DNA from: Fimbriimonadaceae bacterium
GTDB taxonomy: Bacteria; Armatimonadota; Fimbriimonadia; Fimbriimonadales; Fimbriimonadaceae
Reading direction: 5' to 3'
Assembly (NCBI GenBank): GCA_020849075.1
Contig: JADLGZ010000070.1
Span: 1 to 7,011, forward strand
DNA length: 7,011 bases
Every line of letters begins with the position of its first letter. Position 1 is the first letter of the stretch. The notes under the pieces are model-generated. The model was not told the origin of the DNA. It did no database searches and saw nothing but the letters and a program-made list of their open reading frames with translations. The position numbers and the translations under genes were made by a program. Of the stretch, positions 1 through 6,656 are shown in pieces.

Positions 1-41
1 GCAACAATCCGTATGATCAAGTCGTTTTGGTTGGTCTTCAT
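1..41 (-). CDS. Possible 5' end of the gene after purH (partial, unidentified)
   Basis: An ATG on the minus strand at 41-39 opens a frame that runs off the left edge. It reads MKTNQNDLIIRIV, a plausible soluble N-terminus. It lies 52 bases past the purH stop on the same strand, where a next operon gene would be expected. A GAGG stands just before the ATG, but with only two bases of spacing, which is short for a ribosome binding site. Thirteen codons are too few to assign a family. The opposite strand is also open here, in one frame to a stop at 82-84, so a convergent gene tail is the alternative. Low confidence. Confidence 0.3.
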   Translation of the reverse strand, partial: MKTNQNDLIIRIV

Positions 42-93
42 GGCCTCGGTGGATACTGCGTGTGGGGACTTTACCTCATTCTAAGGGACGTGT

Positions 94-1614
94 CTAGTGT
101 CGGAATTGCCGTATACCCGTCAGAACCATTGCGAGTCCCAATCGGTTCGCGGCATCAATGGAATCTGTATCTTTCTTGCTACCGCCGGGTTGAATAATAG
201 CGGCTATGCCCGCTTGAGCAGCGGTCTCTACTGAGTCGCTGAACGGGAAAAAGGCGTCGCTGGCGAGACACGCTCCCTTGACCGCGTCACCTGCCTGGTC
301 CAGGGCAAGGCGCACGCTTTGGACACGGTTCATTTGACCGGCACCTGTACCAAGGAGACGTGAGCCTGTACCGACGACAATCGCGTTTGATTTAACGTGT
401 TTCACGACCGCCCACATGAGCTTAAGACCCGCCCATTCCTCATCAGTGGGACTCCGCTCGGTCACAACTTGCCAAGCAGGCTCGGAATCATTTGTCCTTT
501 GCCATAATGCTCCGCCCCGAATGGGCCGCAACACGCTGGGCTGATGGCCAACTGATACAGGGCACTCCAGCAAACGAACGGTTTCCCCCCAGCCTGACTT
601 GTTCGCAAACACCGCCCGCGCTTCGTCGCTGAAGGTTGTTGCAATGACGACTTCAAGAAAGTTTCCTTTTTCGGTCATCGCCTCGGCGGCCTCCTGATCC
701 ACGGGGCCATTAAAGGCCGCGATCCCGCCAAAGGCAGAAATAGGGTCGCTGGCTCGGGCCAACTGGTAGCTCTGCGCGAACTTCTCCGATGCCGCGGCAC
801 CGCAAGGGTTACCATGCTTGATGATTGCGCATGAGAGGGGAGGCATGTCGCTCACCAGTTCCCATGCCGCATCCGCATCCAACAAATTGTTGTAACTCAG
901 TTCCTTGCCCCAAATCACGACGCCTTGCGCGACTCCATCGCTTTGTAAGGGGTCGGTATACAGGGCAGCATCCTGATGCGGATTCTCGCCGTAGCGCAGG
1001 ACCTGTCGCAGTCGGTATCCGACGGTGGCCGTCTCCGTAGCTTGGTTCGGCTCCAGATAGCGAGCAATAACTGAATCATAGTAGGCAGTGTGCCGAAACG
1101 CCTTCGCCATCAGTTCTCGCCTCAATCGGGGCGCGGTTTCGTCGGCAAGGGCTGACACGACCTGCTCGTAGTCATTCGGGTCAACAACGACGATTACATT
1201 CGCCGAGTTCTTGGCCGCTGCGCGAATAAGGGTTGGGCCTCCGATATCAATGCTCTCTATTGCATCGTCGAAAGAATGAGGCTGAGAAATGGTCTGCTCG
1301 AAGGCATAGAGGTTGACGCAGACCAGTTCAATCGGCTCAATTGCCGCCTCAGCCATCTGTGTTCGGTGGCTCTCGTCGCGGGTGTCCCCTAGAATCCCCC
1401 CATGTACCATGGGGTGAAGGGTTTTGACCCGGCCGCCGAGCATCTCAGGGAACCCGGTGAGGTCACTAACTTCCATCACCTCCAGCCCTTCGCTCCGAAG
1501 TAAGTTGGCGGTTCCACCGGTGCTGATTAACTCAAAACCCAGGGCAGAAAGCCCCCGAGCAAACACAAGCAACCCGGTCTTATCGGTAACTGAAAGAAGG
1601 GCGCGTCGTTTCAT
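94..1614 (-). CDS. purH: Bifunctional AICAR formyltransferase / IMP cyclohydrolase PurH
   Basis: This cytosolic enzyme catalyses the last two steps of de novo IMP synthesis. It transfers a formyl group from 10-formyltetrahydrofolate to AICAR, then closes the ring to IMP. The 506 residues match the usual length of about 510-530. The N-terminal MGS-like cyclohydrolase domain (about 1-190) carries STGGTA at 31-36 and GGRVKTLHP at 60-68. The transformylase half carries RYGENPHQ (207-214), KHGNPCG (266-272, with the catalytic Lys266-His267 pair), DPISAFGG (290-297), VKSNAIVV (407-414), SDAFFPFSD (452-460) and IQPGGS (474-479). The C-terminus RQFRH is close to the usual RHFRH. No key residue is missing. 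The ATG overlaps the stop of the upstream Ig-like gene by 4 bases (ATGA) and has no evident Shine-Dalgarno sequence, so re-initiation by terminating ribosomes is likely. The family call is very secure. Confidence 0.98.
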   Translation of the reverse strand: MKRRALLSVTDKTGLLVFARGLSALGFELISTGGTANLLRSEGLEVMEVSDLTGFPEMLGGRVKTLHPMVHGGILGDTRDESHRTQMAEAAIEPIELVCVNLYAFEQTISQPHSFDDAIESIDIGGPTLIRAAAKNSANVIVVVDPNDYEQVVSALADETAPRLRRELMAKAFRHTAYYDSVIARYLEPNQATETATVGYRLRQVLRYGENPHQDAALYTDPLQSDGVAQGVVIWGKELSYNNLLDADAAWELVSDMPPLSCAIIKHGNPCGAAASEKFAQSYQLARASDPISAFGGIAAFNGPVDQEAAEAMTEKGNFLEVVIATTFSDEARAVFANKSGWGETVRLLECPVSVGHQPSVLRPIRGGALWQRTNDSEPAWQVVTERSPTDEEWAGLKLMWAVVKHVKSNAIVVGTGSRLLGTGAGQMNRVQSVRLALDQAGDAVKGACLASDAFFPFSDSVETAAQAGIAAIIQPGGSKKDTDSIDAANRLGLAMVLTGIRQFRH

Positions 1615-3212
1615 GTATTGGTTGAGGGACCCTCGATCTGTCCATTCCCCGATGGGGGGGTGACCGGTGTGCTCCCTCCGGGGGAGGCTGGGTCTTCGCT
1701 CGGGGCCTCAGGTAGCCACTCGATCATGGAGGACTTCGTTACGGGCTTACCCTTCGAATCCCATCCACGGACCGATACGGGGCCCGACTTATTGACCGTC
1801 AATTCATACGATCCCGACGTTGCGTTTACGGGAATCACTTGACCATCAAACTCCAACTCGGCTCTGGAGCAATTCTTCAAGGTCCAGCGTACCGTGACCT
1901 TCGCATCCGGACCAATTGCCTTGTTGGGGCTTATTGCGAAAGCTGCGATCTCTGGTACGAGGGGCTTGACCGTCACGCTGATTGATTTTGTGACCGTTTC
2001 TCCAGTCGAGTTCGTGGCGATGATCACAACGTCCGCAGCCCCCATCCAATTGGGCCTGAAGGTTGCGGTGGACTGGTCTTTAGCCGGAAAGAGACCGATA
2101 GGGCGGATCTCGACTTTGGTCGTCGCACTGTTCACCGCGAAAGTAACTGTCAAAGGTTCACCCTCAACGAGGGAGGTCTGACTCACCTTGAATCGCTCAA
2201 TCTCGGGCTTGGGAATCTCGTCGGGTGGCGCCACATTCAGTTGCACTACCTTCGAAGTGAGCTTGTCGTTTCGTTTTGCCTCCAAACGCAACGTGTATTG
2301 CCCCGGGTCTTTGGGCGAGAACGTGATATTCCCGGCCCCTTCGCTGGTCGTCTTGTACAACTCATTGTTGATGAAGAGAGTGATGGTGCTGGCATCCGAA
2401 ACTTGGTAGTTTAGGATGACGGATTGACCAACCTTTAACTCCGTATGGTCGGGGCGGAAGAGATCAATCTTTGGTGGCTTGGGGATGGTGGCAAACCAGG
2501 CGAAGCTGAGCGCAACGAGACCCAAAACGGTAAAGAATGGCGCGAGGGCAATGACGGGCCTCAACTCGATTTGTGCTTGAGCATAAGCCGCAACCGTTGG
2601 ATTGGCGGTGCTCCTCGTGCTAAATCCAACGCCGTACAACTTGCCATTAGCCAGAAGCGCTGAGCGCCGCGTCGAGGCTCTAACCACCACATTGCGCTGC
2701 TGCCCCGGGCCGACCTTGACCTTCTCGTGCTCAAACTCGAAAGCGACTTCGTTCTCAGGGTCGCTGGCGAAGAGTTGCAATTCATGCTCGGTATTGCCCA
2801 GGTTGATGACGGTGACATCAAACTCGGCCGCTGGCTTGAGTCCACCCAATACAACTCGCTTGGGTTCGGCGTTCATGCTCAGTTGATGGAAGGGAGAAAC
2901 CTCCAGAACCGCCTCTGCCGAATGCGAATTACCCGTGTTGAGCGACCGCACGGTGACTACAAAGGGGTACGAGCCAGCGGCGCTCTCCGAATCTCTCGGT
3001 GGCCGGAGGAGTGCCTTTTGAACTTGCGTCTCGCCGGGTTCGATGACAAAACTATCTACAGGCAGCGTTGTCCAAGCCGGGTCTAGTCCCTCCACCTGGA
3101 TCTCGAAATGATCCTTTTCGGAGCCATGATTCGTGACGCCGATGCTCAGTGGCTGGGTCGAACCCGGATCCACCGATAGCGTATCGCTGGAGAGGCTCAC
3201 CGCAAAACTCAT
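1611..3212 (-). CDS. Membrane-anchored protein with Ig-like (beta-sandwich) domains
   Basis: This is a 533-residue protein of unknown function. The first 217 residues form two beta-rich Ig-like units (about 1-107 and 108-217). Features such as VINLGNTEHEL and VGPGQQRNVVV recall NEW3/COG1470-type domains. One strong hydrophobic segment (about 219-241) follows, then three further Ig-like repeats (about 248-327, 335-416 and 418-499). Their pattern is 'F-x-P-x-x-x-L-x-x-G-x-x-V-x-L-x-x-x-V'. A Pro/Ser/Gly/Thr-rich tail (about 501-533) looks disordered. There is no N-terminal signal peptide, so the single membrane segment should act as an internal anchor with beta-domains on both sides. I see no catalytic motif, and a structural, adhesive or scaffold role is inferred only from architecture. 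The ATG at 3212 lacks a clear Shine-Dalgarno sequence. The stop overlaps the purH start by 4 bases. The gene reads away from the ceramidase-like gene across 24 bp. Confidence 0.85.
   Translation of the reverse strand: MSFAVSLSSDTLSVDPGSTQPLSIGVTNHGSEKDHFEIQVEGLDPAWTTLPVDSFVIEPGETQVQKALLRPPRDSESAAGSYPFVVTVRSLNTGNSHSAEAVLEVSPFHQLSMNAEPKRVVLGGLKPAAEFDVTVINLGNTEHELQLFASDPENEVAFEFEHEKVKVGPGQQRNVVVRASTRRSALLANGKLYGVGFSTRSTANPTVAAYAQAQIELRPVIALAPFFTVLGLVALSFAWFATIPKPPKIDLFRPDHTELKVGQSVILNYQVSDASTITLFINNELYKTTSEGAGNITFSPKDPGQYTLRLEAKRNDKLTSKVVQLNVAPPDEIPKPEIERFKVSQTSLVEGEPLTVTFAVNSATTKVEIRPIGLFPAKDQSTATFRPNWMGAADVVIIATNSTGETVTKSISVTVKPLVPEIAAFAISPNKAIGPDAKVTVRWTLKNCSRAELEFDGQVIPVNATSGSYELTVNKSGPVSVRGWDSKGKPVTKSSMIEWLPEAPSEDPASPGGSTPVTPPSGNGQIEGPSTNT
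2490..2558 (-). other. Predicted single transmembrane segment of the Ig-like protein
   Basis: Codons for residues about 219-241 encode an uninterrupted stretch rich in Val, Ile, Leu, Ala and Phe. It is preceded by Arg218 and followed by a Pro/Lys-rich linker (PKPPK). It is the only hydrophobic run in the protein long enough to span a membrane, and it splits the chain into an N-terminal pair and a C-terminal trio of Ig-like units. Positive charges lie on both flanks, so orientation is not clear from charge alone. The missing N-terminal signal peptide favours a cytoplasmic N-terminus. Confidence 0.75.
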
Positions 3213-3236
3213 AGGAAACTAGCGTACCATAGGCAG
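3213..3236. promoter_or_regulatory. 24-bp divergent intergenic region; possible leaderless start
   Basis: Only 24 bp separate the ATG of the Ig-like gene (minus, 3212) from the ATG of the ceramidase-like gene (plus, 3237). Promoters for both genes must therefore lie in this gap or inside the opposite gene. On the plus strand TACCAT (3225-3230) fits a TANNNT-type -10 box. With six bases after it, transcription would start at or near the A of the ATG, giving a leaderless message. On the minus strand TATGGT (3231-3226) could act as a -10 with a 5' leader of only a few bases. No good -35 was seen for either, and neither ATG has a properly spaced Shine-Dalgarno sequence. This is inference from motif spacing only. 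Confidence 0.35.
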
Positions 3237-4361
3237 ATGCTCCTCTTTGGTGCCGGTCAGACCGACTTGACTCCGCCCGAACCGCTACCTCTGGGTGGGT
3301 ACACCGAACGCCACGGGGCCCTCTTTGAACCGGGAGGCGATCCAATCTTCGCTCGGGCTCGTGTGGTTGGGGATGTCGTCCTTGTCTCCTTGGAACTGCT
3401 GACTGTGCCCGAGTCACTCGTCGCCGCAGTGCGGGCAAAGACCGGCGAGGCAAAGCTCCTCATGGTCGCTACCCATACTCATTGCGCGCCCGACAGTCAG
3501 ATGCTCAATGACCGGATGACCTTCCAGATTCCCGGAATTGCGACTTTTCGTCGGCGTTGGCTAAATTGGATGTCGGACAGGATTGCGGAAGCAATCCGGG
3601 AGGCCCGGGCTAATCAGCAACGCCAAATCGCCAGCTTTGACGTCCGCCAAGTCTCGCTACCCTATGCCCGTGCTCGGCGGCCATTGGGTGTTCCGGACAA
3701 TTGGGCCACCGAGGTGGACATGCACTTTTCCGATGGGCAGTCCGAACCCCTGTTGCGCACCTTTGCCGCCCATCCCACTTTGTACGGATCGCAGGAGCGG
3801 AAACTCAGAGGGGATTGGCCTGGTGCCCTGATGTCCCGTCACGGGGGATTGGCGTTTCCCGGTGCGATTGGCGACGTCTCGCCTGTGCCGGAACCTCCTA
3901 ACAGCTTCGCCGATGCAATTGCCCGCGGGTTACATGGAGCGCCGGCTACGGTAATGGCCAGCGCCAGTATTGAGTTTTCTTCGGAGCCCATCCGACTGGA
4001 CACTCCAAGTCCACACCCTGAGTTTGCCAAGGCGAACGGAATCACGCCGGCTTTGGCTCAGTCTGTTGTCTCCAAGTTCGCTCCCCCAGAGGCTCATCTA
4101 ACCATCATAAAGTTCGGCAACTGCATGATAATCGGTGTGCCAGGAGAGCCATCCGGAGAACTGGGCCGCACGATCCGGCTGATGGGCGCTAAAAGGGGCA
4201 TCGTTGTAGCCGTAGTCAGCCATGCGAACGGATGGATCGGCTACATTCTCAGCAAGGCGGATTACGAGCGAGGTGGGTACGAGGCGCAACTCTCCATGAA
4301 TGGCCCCAACACCGGCTCAAGAATCATCGAAGCGGCGAGACGGGCCCTGAGCCAGAATTAG
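3237..4361 (+). CDS. Neutral/alkaline ceramidase-like hydrolase (short, no signal peptide)
   Basis: This 374-residue protein resembles the N-terminal catalytic domain of neutral, non-lysosomal ceramidases, which hydrolyse the amide bond of ceramide with zinc. It opens with the family-like GAGQTDLTPP (5-14). The zinc-site motif ATHTH gives His80 and His82, and AAHPT gives His179. VPGEPSGELG contains Glu304, and GGYEAQ contains Tyr348, matching the other expected ligands by motif. GDVSP (212-216) keeps the serine that is the nucleophile in Pseudomonas neutral ceramidase (Ser215 here). Characterised secreted ceramidases are about 650-780 residues. This one lacks both a signal peptide and the C-terminal Ig-like domain, so it is probably cytosolic. 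Its true substrate is unknown and could be another N-acyl compound. It is the only plus-strand gene here. Its stop overlaps that of the convergent M48 gene by 4 bases. Family assignment is strong; ceramide specificity is not. Confidence 0.85.
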   Translation: MLLFGAGQTDLTPPEPLPLGGYTERHGALFEPGGDPIFARARVVGDVVLVSLELLTVPESLVAAVRAKTGEAKLLMVATHTHCAPDSQMLNDRMTFQIPGIATFRRRWLNWMSDRIAEAIREARANQQRQIASFDVRQVSLPYARARRPLGVPDNWATEVDMHFSDGQSEPLLRTFAAHPTLYGSQERKLRGDWPGALMSRHGGLAFPGAIGDVSPVPEPPNSFADAIARGLHGAPATVMASASIEFSSEPIRLDTPSPHPEFAKANGITPALAQSVVSKFAPPEAHLTIIKFGNCMIIGVPGEPSGELGRTIRLMGAKRGIVVAVVSHANGWIGYILSKADYERGGYEAQLSMNGPNTGSRIIEAARRALSQN

Positions 4362-5662
4362 TTGTCCCAAAGCCGATAGCGAAGTTCCCAAGCCGCCGCT
4401 TTCAGAGTCTTGACAACTTCATCGGCTAGCGCTCCCGGCGTCTTCTTCATGCTTTCCACATCACTATCGGTAGCTCGGAACACGAGCTCGCCCCGGACCA
4501 TGACGGAACCATCAGGTCGGGATTCAAAGTCGGACACGGACGGTACGTCATCAAAGACATCATCAAGTTCAGCGGCAAATTGATGAGCACGATCGGAAGC
4601 CTTGTCGCCCGCCAGACGGACAACGACTCGGTTCATCAGCTTAACCAAGAACGTGGCATCGCGCTCCTCAATGGGTAGAGCCCGAAGGGTGGTAGAACTC
4701 AACGAACGCCGAATCGGTAACTTTTGATCGGCCATGAGCTTGAGGAAGGCATTGACCCGCTCGCGACTTGGCGGGTGGGACTTATAAATACCCCAGTCAA
4801 TACGCCCTGTCCCTCGATCATCGAAATTGAGCCGTTCCATAAACGTGAGTAGCCCCACCGGCTCGTAGTTCGAGTGTTTGATGTACTGAAAGCCGCCAAA
4901 GTCCGCGGCCTTTTCCGCCTTAACACTCCAGCCCGAGCCAATGGCCTGCGAGAGATAGTTCCCAGCCATTGCAACGCCCGTACCCGCTTCACCACCCGTG
5001 AGAAGGCCGATCAGAATCAGCGGTAAAGTAATAGCATTAAGCTTGCTCTGCTCATGTTGGAGGGTCGCAATGTGCCGGAAGGAAGCGTGCGAAATCTCAT
5101 GGGCGAGAACCCCGGCCAACTCATGATCAGTCTCGCAATAGTTGAGGAGCCCTTCGTAGACATAAACGAATCCGCCGGGAATTGAGAAGGCGTTCACGTC
5201 CGCTCCCTCTACCACGGTGAAAGTGTAACGGAATGGGTTTAGCCGCTTGTCGCCCCACGTGACATCCACGGAGTTTTGGTTCGCGATGTCGGCGAGTTCC
5301 TTGCCGATTCGACGAACCCTTTCGGCCATGTTCGGGCTCGTGCTTTCCTTGAGTTCGGCCTTCACCTCCTTGACGACCTGCCGCCCCAGCTTCACGTCGT
5401 TGATGAGGTCTTGCCGGTGCTTGGGATCGAGGTCCTTGTAGTAGTCCTCATCCTCCTTGGCCAATTGATCGTCGGTTTTCTCCGGTGGCGCGGGAGGCGC
5501 CTCCTGCCAAGCCCGGTATGCACTGGCTCGGATCTGTGGTGGTAGCTCAGAAATCCACTCTGGAGGAACTCGAAACCCTCTTAATTCTAGGGTGTCCGAG
5601 AATGTCTGGGCATGGCTTAACGCTAGGAAACCAAAAGCCCAAATCGTGCTCAGTGCGCGCAT
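4358..5662 (-). CDS. Exported M48-family zinc metalloprotease
   Basis: This is a 434-residue protein if started at the ATG at 5662. From there, Met-Arg leads into a hydrophobic stretch and an Ala-Gln cleavage site (SHAQ), a good type I signal peptide with no lipobox. The frame is open further upstream to a TTG at 5716, which would add 18 basic residues. I prefer the ATG because it gives a normal signal peptide. Counting from this ATG, the protease core has NAFSIPGGFVYVYEGLL (157-173), the zinc motif HEISH (188-192), AEKAAD with the probable third ligand Glu250 and Asp254, and SHPPSRERV (295-303), as in BepA/LoiP-type M48 enzymes. A charged linker precedes the core. The last 120 residues form a domain I do not recognise, and no TPR repeats are evident. 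A role in envelope protein quality control is inferred from the family. The gene follows the dehydrogenase pair on the same strand, 46 bases after the preceding stop. Confidence 0.9.
   Translation of the reverse strand: MRALSTIWAFGFLALSHAQTFSDTLELRGFRVPPEWISELPPQIRASAYRAWQEAPPAPPEKTDDQLAKEDEDYYKDLDPKHRQDLINDVKLGRQVVKEVKAELKESTSPNMAERVRRIGKELADIANQNSVDVTWGDKRLNPFRYTFTVVEGADVNAFSIPGGFVYVYEGLLNYCETDHELAGVLAHEISHASFRHIATLQHEQSKLNAITLPLILIGLLTGGEAGTGVAMAGNYLSQAIGSGWSVKAEKAADFGGFQYIKHSNYEPVGLLTFMERLNFDDRGTGRIDWGIYKSHPPSRERVNAFLKLMADQKLPIRRSLSSTTLRALPIEERDATFLVKLMNRVVVRLAGDKASDRAHQFAAELDDVFDDVPSVSDFESRPDGSVMVRGELVFRATDSDVESMKKTPGALADEVVKTLKAAAWELRYRLWDN
5609..5662 (-). other. Signal peptide of the M48 protease
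   Basis: Starting at the ATG at 5662, 18 codons give a short basic n-region (Met-Arg), a hydrophobic core (ALSTIWAFGFLAL) and a c-region ending Ser-His-Ala before Gln, which satisfies an A-x-A-like cleavage rule. No Cys follows, so it is not a lipoprotein. The signal supports placing the catalytic domain outside the cytoplasm, and it is the main reason for choosing this start over the upstream TTG. Confidence 0.7.
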
Positions 5663-5708
5663 GCCAAAAGATTGGACGCGCCGCCTGCCAAATTGCTTCC
5701 TAATGGGC

Positions 5709-6656
5709 CTAGTCAAACACCACCATCGCCTTAAGTATCGCGCCGTCGCGCATTTGTTGGTACGTCTCGGGGAGGCTATCTAACTTCACAAAGTCACTAA
5801 CAACTTGTTCGGCCCTGATCGCACCCTGAACGAGGAGTTCATACGCCGCGCGGGTGTCCTCGGGGCCGCAACTATAGGTGGGAATGATCTTGATCTCCTT
5901 GAAATAGGCCAACTCTTGACTAAATGGGAAGGGTTCTCCAGGGGGCATAGGTGCGAAGAGGATCAGAGTTCCATCAGGGCGTAGGAGCTCAAATCCAAGC
6001 TGAACAGCATCTCCCGATCCCGGGCAAACGAAAACAGTGTCATAGGCCTCTTCCTTGGGTTCAACGACTTTGAGTCGGTGTTGTCGGGCCCAGGCCCTTC
6101 GTCCAGAATCGCGCTCAATTAGGTGAGCATCCGGCAAGAGGAGCCCGTGCATCAACCCGAGGGCGCCTGCCCCGATGATCGCCGTGGCGCCGCGACTCCC
6201 GGCCCGGCCGACTGACTTTAGTACGCAGGCAAGGGGCTCAATGAGGGCGGCATCCACGGATCGAAGTCCATCCACGCGAAAGGCGTCGTTCAGTCCTTCG
6301 GCTGAGACGGCAAAGTACTCGCTCATCCCACCCGGCTCCAACTTGGTGCGTTTCCACTGACCGCAATGGACGAATGCGCCACGTCGGCAATCTTCGCACT
6401 TGAAGCACGGAGCGTGATGGTGTGTGAAGACGCGGCTACCGACGGGAAATCGCGGATCATCGGACTGCTCCACAATGCCTGCTACCTCGTGGCCCAGTAC
6501 ATGAGGAGCCTTTCGATCGAGGTACCAAGCCATCAGCTCACCAGAACACAAGCCGCAAGCCTCGGTCTTAACGATGAGGCCCCCCGGCGGCAGCGAGGGC
6601 CATTCGCGAGCGACAATCCGAATACTCCCGCCTGTGATGTACTCGGCGAGCCTCAT
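5709..6656 (-). CDS. Zinc-dependent alcohol dehydrogenase, MDR family (sorbitol/threonine dehydrogenase-like)
   Basis: This is a 315-residue medium-chain dehydrogenase/reductase, probably an NAD-dependent oxidoreductase acting on a polyol, sugar or hydroxy-amino acid. Catalytic-zinc ligands are visible as Cys34 in ACGLCSGE and His56-Glu57 in LGHE, with Glu140 in IEPLA as in sorbitol and threonine dehydrogenases. The structural-zinc lobe has Cys84, Cys87, Cys90 and Cys98. The Rossmann motif GAGALG is at 162-167, and Glu181 at the end of the second strand favours NAD over NADP. The protein is shorter than the usual 340-350 residues. Much of the loss seems to be in the Rossmann helix and loop just after GAGALG, where LLLPDAHLIE replaces a longer segment. 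The ATG overlaps the stop of the upstream MDR gene by 4 bases (ATGA), with an AAGG two bases before it. The substrate cannot be deduced. Confidence 0.92.
   Translation of the reverse strand: MRLAEYITGGSIRIVAREWPSLPPGGLIVKTEACGLCSGELMAWYLDRKAPHVLGHEVAGIVEQSDDPRFPVGSRVFTHHHAPCFKCEDCRRGAFVHCGQWKRTKLEPGGMSEYFAVSAEGLNDAFRVDGLRSVDAALIEPLACVLKSVGRAGSRGATAIIGAGALGLMHGLLLPDAHLIERDSGRRAWARQHRLKVVEPKEEAYDTVFVCPGSGDAVQLGFELLRPDGTLILFAPMPPGEPFPFSQELAYFKEIKIIPTYSCGPEDTRAAYELLVQGAIRAEQVVSDFVKLDSLPETYQQMRDGAILKAMVVFD

Noticed and set aside
3..197. Plus-strand frame reading NNPYDQVVLVGLHGLGG and onward to a stop near 197
   Set aside because: It looks protein-like at first, but it would overlap the conserved C-terminal end of purH by about 100 bases. 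Its third codon positions are less GC-rich than the neighbouring genes.
1624..1634. Small palindrome gagggaccctc just upstream of purH
   Set aside because: The arms are five bases and lie within coding sequence, which is too short to call an operator.
1645..1695. G-run and CTCCC/GGGAG inverted arms as a terminator or regulatory hairpin
   Set aside because: The stretch encodes the Pro/Gly-rich tail of the Ig-like protein, which explains the base composition. The stem is only five bases and no T-run follows.
2727..3086. 119-codon plus-strand open frame inside the Ig-like gene
   Set aside because: It is antisense to a coherent Ig-like coding frame with conserved beta-strand patterns, and it has no start signal or domain.
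3052..3453. 133-codon minus-strand open frame spanning the divergent start region
   Set aside because: It overlaps the starts of two well-supported genes and is Arg-rich with no recognisable motif, as expected for a shadow frame.
5663..5716. Tat (twin-arginine) signal in the Arg-rich extension of the M48 gene
   Set aside because: GRRRVQSFG has consecutive arginines but lacks the usual hydrophobic residues at the expected places of S-R-R-x-F-L-K. It is present only if the TTG start is used.
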